7,655 nt of DNA from an uncultured Lacibacter sp. (GTDB lineage: Bacteria > Bacteroidota > Bacteroidia > Chitinophagales > Chitinophagaceae): positions 1 through 7,655 of the forward strand of contig NZ_CAMLGT010000185.1 of NCBI RefSeq assembly GCF_946479605.1, in the 5' to 3' direction. The first letter of the stretch is position 1. Each line of letters begins with the position of its first letter. A model generated the notes under the pieces. It was given only the letters and a program-made list of their open reading frames with translations. It was not told where the DNA came from and did not search any database. Both the position numbers and the translations under genes were made by a program. Positions 5,872-7,655 of this stretch are shown here, piece after piece.

Positions 5872-7655
5872 ATGAAACGCATCATTGCACTGCTCCTGCT
5901 TGCCGTTTGCCAACAAGTTTCTGCACAAAAAATTCCATCGTTTGGGAAAATTGACAAAGAAGAATTTGCAATTAAAGAATGCAGTTATGATAAAGAAGCA
6001 ACTGCCGAATATTTGCTGGATGTAGCGCAGGTGCGTTACTACTTTACATCTTCTGATTTTGTAAATGAAACCACCAAACGGGTCCGTATTAAAATTCTGA
6101 ACGAAAAAGCAATCGAGTTAGCCAATGTTCGCTTACCATATTACAGTGTGGGTAACCGTCACCGCATCCGCAATATTGAAGGACATACGTTCAATCTCAA
6201 TGCAAATGGCGAAGTGGAAGTAACCAAGCTGGAAAAAAAATCGGTGATGGAACAAAAGCTTGGCAGCGAAAGTGAAATGATGGTGTTTACATTACCGAAT
6301 GTAAAAGTGGGAAGCATTATTGAATTCAGATTTGAAGACAGTAAACGTAATTATGTTGAAATTGAAGACTGGACTTTTCAACGTTCATATCCCGTTCGCT
6401 ATAGCGAGTACAATGTAGAAATTCCTTCTGCTTTGGAATTTACCTACATGATCAAACGTACTTTGCCTGTAAAAGAAACAACAGAAGGCATTAATGCCAC
6501 CAAGCGTTTTGTTATGACGAACATTCCGGGTCTTGACAGCGAACCATACATGAGCAGTGCAAAGGATTACCTGCAACGCATCGATTTTCAGCTTCGTTCC
6601 ATCAACGGTCAGCCACGTATGACCACATGGCCAAAACTTACTGAACAATTACTGGAAAGCGAAGACTTTGGTTTGCAGATCAAAAAGAATGTGTATAAAA
6701 ATACACCTCTGCCAAATGAGCTGAAATCAATAACAGACCCTCATCAAAAACTGATCACAATTCTGAACTATGTAAAGAAAGAAGTAACATGGAATGGCAA
6801 AACATCTTTCTGGACCGATGAAGGAATAAAAAATGCATTGGATAAACATAGTGGCAACAGCAGCGATATGAACTTGTTATTAGTTAGCCTTTTGCGTGAT
6901 GCCGGACTGAAAGCCTTTCCTGTTCTTGTGAGCACAAGAAACAATGGTAAAGTAAACGGCACCTACCCTTTCCTTTACCAGTTTAATGATGTGTATGTAT
7001 ATGCTGAGATCGATCAGACACCTTATATCATTGATGCCACCAACTACAGCAATCCTCCGTTTCTTGTTCCCTGGGATGTTCAGTTTACGGAAGGCTATCT
7101 TGTTGACAAAGAGTTGGGGCAGTTTATTACATTAGGCGATATCAAACATCGTTTCCGCCTTGTAGCTTCTATACTTGCTGAAATAAATAAAGAAGGAAAA
7201 ATAAACGGCAGTGCAAATGTTATCGCCTACGAATATGCAAAAACAGAACGCCTGCGGTCATTACGCAGAGGTGAAAAAAGCTACCTGGAAGACTATTTTT
7301 CAAAGCCACATCCTGAATTTAAATTCGATTCACTTACATACAAGAATGAAAAGAACGACAGCCTGCCCTTAGAAAATCTTATTCAATTCCAGGGCACACT
7401 TACAAGCAGTGGTGATTACATGTTTTACTCACCCAACTTTTTAATGGAACTTGAAAAGAACGATTTCTTATCGGACAAACGTTTTACCGATATTGAATTT
7501 GGCTATATCCAGTACTACAACATGTTTACCACTATTCGTTTTCCTGCCGACCTGGAACTGGAAGAATTACCAAAGAACATCCGCATGATATTGCCCGACA
7601 CCAGTATTTCGCTCCAGCGTTTTGTGAATAAAAACGAAAACAGCATCTCCATGAG
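5872..7655 (+). CDS. Exported DUF3857 / transglutaminase-like protein lacking catalytic residues (C-terminus beyond window)
   Basis: 594 codons are visible and the frame is open to the edge; relatives have about 640-680 residues, so most of it is present. Residues 1-18 form a Sec signal peptide (KR, hydrophobic core, VSA before Gln19). A beta-rich DUF3857 region follows, roughly 45-210, with FTLPNVKVGSIIEFRFED and an EDWTFQRSYPVRYSEY stretch. A transglutaminase-like fold spans about 270-395 (LITILNYVKKEVTWNG, GNSSDMNLLLVSLLRDAGLKAFPVLVST, and PYIIDATN). The expected catalytic Cys of the GxCxD motif is Ser330, and the His position appears to be Asn372; only the Asp (388) remains. The protein is thus probably not a working protease or transglutaminase; a structural or binding role in the periplasm or outer envelope is inferred. 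ATG 5872 follows directly on the ndk terminator region, so it has its own promoter. The remaining C-terminal part is probably beta-rich. Confidence 0.88.
   Translation, partial: MKRIIALLLLAVCQQVSAQKIPSFGKIDKEEFAIKECSYDKEATAEYLLDVAQVRYYFTSSDFVNETTKRVRIKILNEKAIELANVRLPYYSVGNRHRIRNIEGHTFNLNANGEVEVTKLEKKSVMEQKLGSESEMMVFTLPNVKVGSIIEFRFEDSKRNYVEIEDWTFQRSYPVRYSEYNVEIPSALEFTYMIKRTLPVKETTEGINATKRFVMTNIPGLDSEPYMSSAKDYLQRIDFQLRSINGQPRMTTWPKLTEQLLESEDFGLQIKKNVYKNTPLPNELKSITDPHQKLITILNYVKKEVTWNGKTSFWTDEGIKNALDKHSGNSSDMNLLLVSLLRDAGLKAFPVLVSTRNNGKVNGTYPFLYQFNDVYVYAEIDQTPYIIDATNYSNPPFLVPWDVQFTEGYLVDKELGQFITLGDIKHRFRLVASILAEINKEGKINGSANVIAYEYAKTERLRSLRRGEKSYLEDYFSKPHPEFKFDSLTYKNEKNDSLPLENLIQFQGTLTSSGDYMFYSPNFLMELEKNDFLSDKRFTDIEFGYIQYYNMFTTIRFPADLELEELPKNIRMILPDTSISLQRFVNKNENSISM

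Noticed and set aside
1..7655. A defence, mobile or secretion system, or CRISPR array
   Set aside because: No transposase, integrase, recombinase, nuclease cluster or regular spacer-repeat pattern was seen; the genes are mainly core metabolism and envelope families, and codon use looks even.

Overview
The window looks like an ordinary housekeeping stretch of a Bacteroidota chromosome, most likely from the Chitinophagaceae or a near relative. The evidence is the set of families present (DUF1599, a BT_3928-type DoxX protein, a DUF3857/transglutaminase-like exported protein, an FKBP lipoprotein, and a dihydropteroate synthase with the GGQSTRPG signature). Three sites match the Bacteroidota -7 promoter element TAnnTTTG, and start codons are preceded by A-rich leaders rather than strong Shine-Dalgarno sites. 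The lineage is inferred from family content, not from a marker gene search.

Layout from left to right. Positions 1-2211 hold a minus-strand cluster, read right to left: a DUF1599 protein, a DoxX/MauE-like membrane protein with a degenerate thioredoxin-like tail, and the N-terminal part of a DppB-type ABC transporter permease that runs off the left edge. folP is divergent from it (2270-3097, plus strand), sharing a 58-base spacer. A perfect 13-bp hairpin (3117-3147) lies between folP and the convergent minus-strand pair nrnA then FKBP lipoprotein (5160-3169), whose genes are 9 bases apart. ndk (5329-5745) is divergent from nrnA across a 168-base spacer and is followed by a strong terminator. 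The right edge holds an exported DUF3857 protein (5872 to past the end).

The genes serve folate synthesis (folP), nucleotide balance (ndk), pAp/nanoRNA turnover (nrnA), envelope protein folding (FKBP), possible peptide import (the permease) and membrane or envelope roles that are not defined. No mobile element, CRISPR array, tRNA or rRNA was seen, and I see no new multi-gene system.

The most unusual signals are non-coding. Between the DUF1599 and DoxX genes, two blocks are built of degenerate 7-base units; one runs 84 bases up to one base before the DoxX start codon. The nrnA/ndk spacer carries three direct and one inverted copy of GGAATTGG and is also partly 7-base phased. Three proteins show protein-level oddities: two internal duplications (DUF1599 and FKBP) and one transglutaminase-like domain lacking its catalytic Cys and His.
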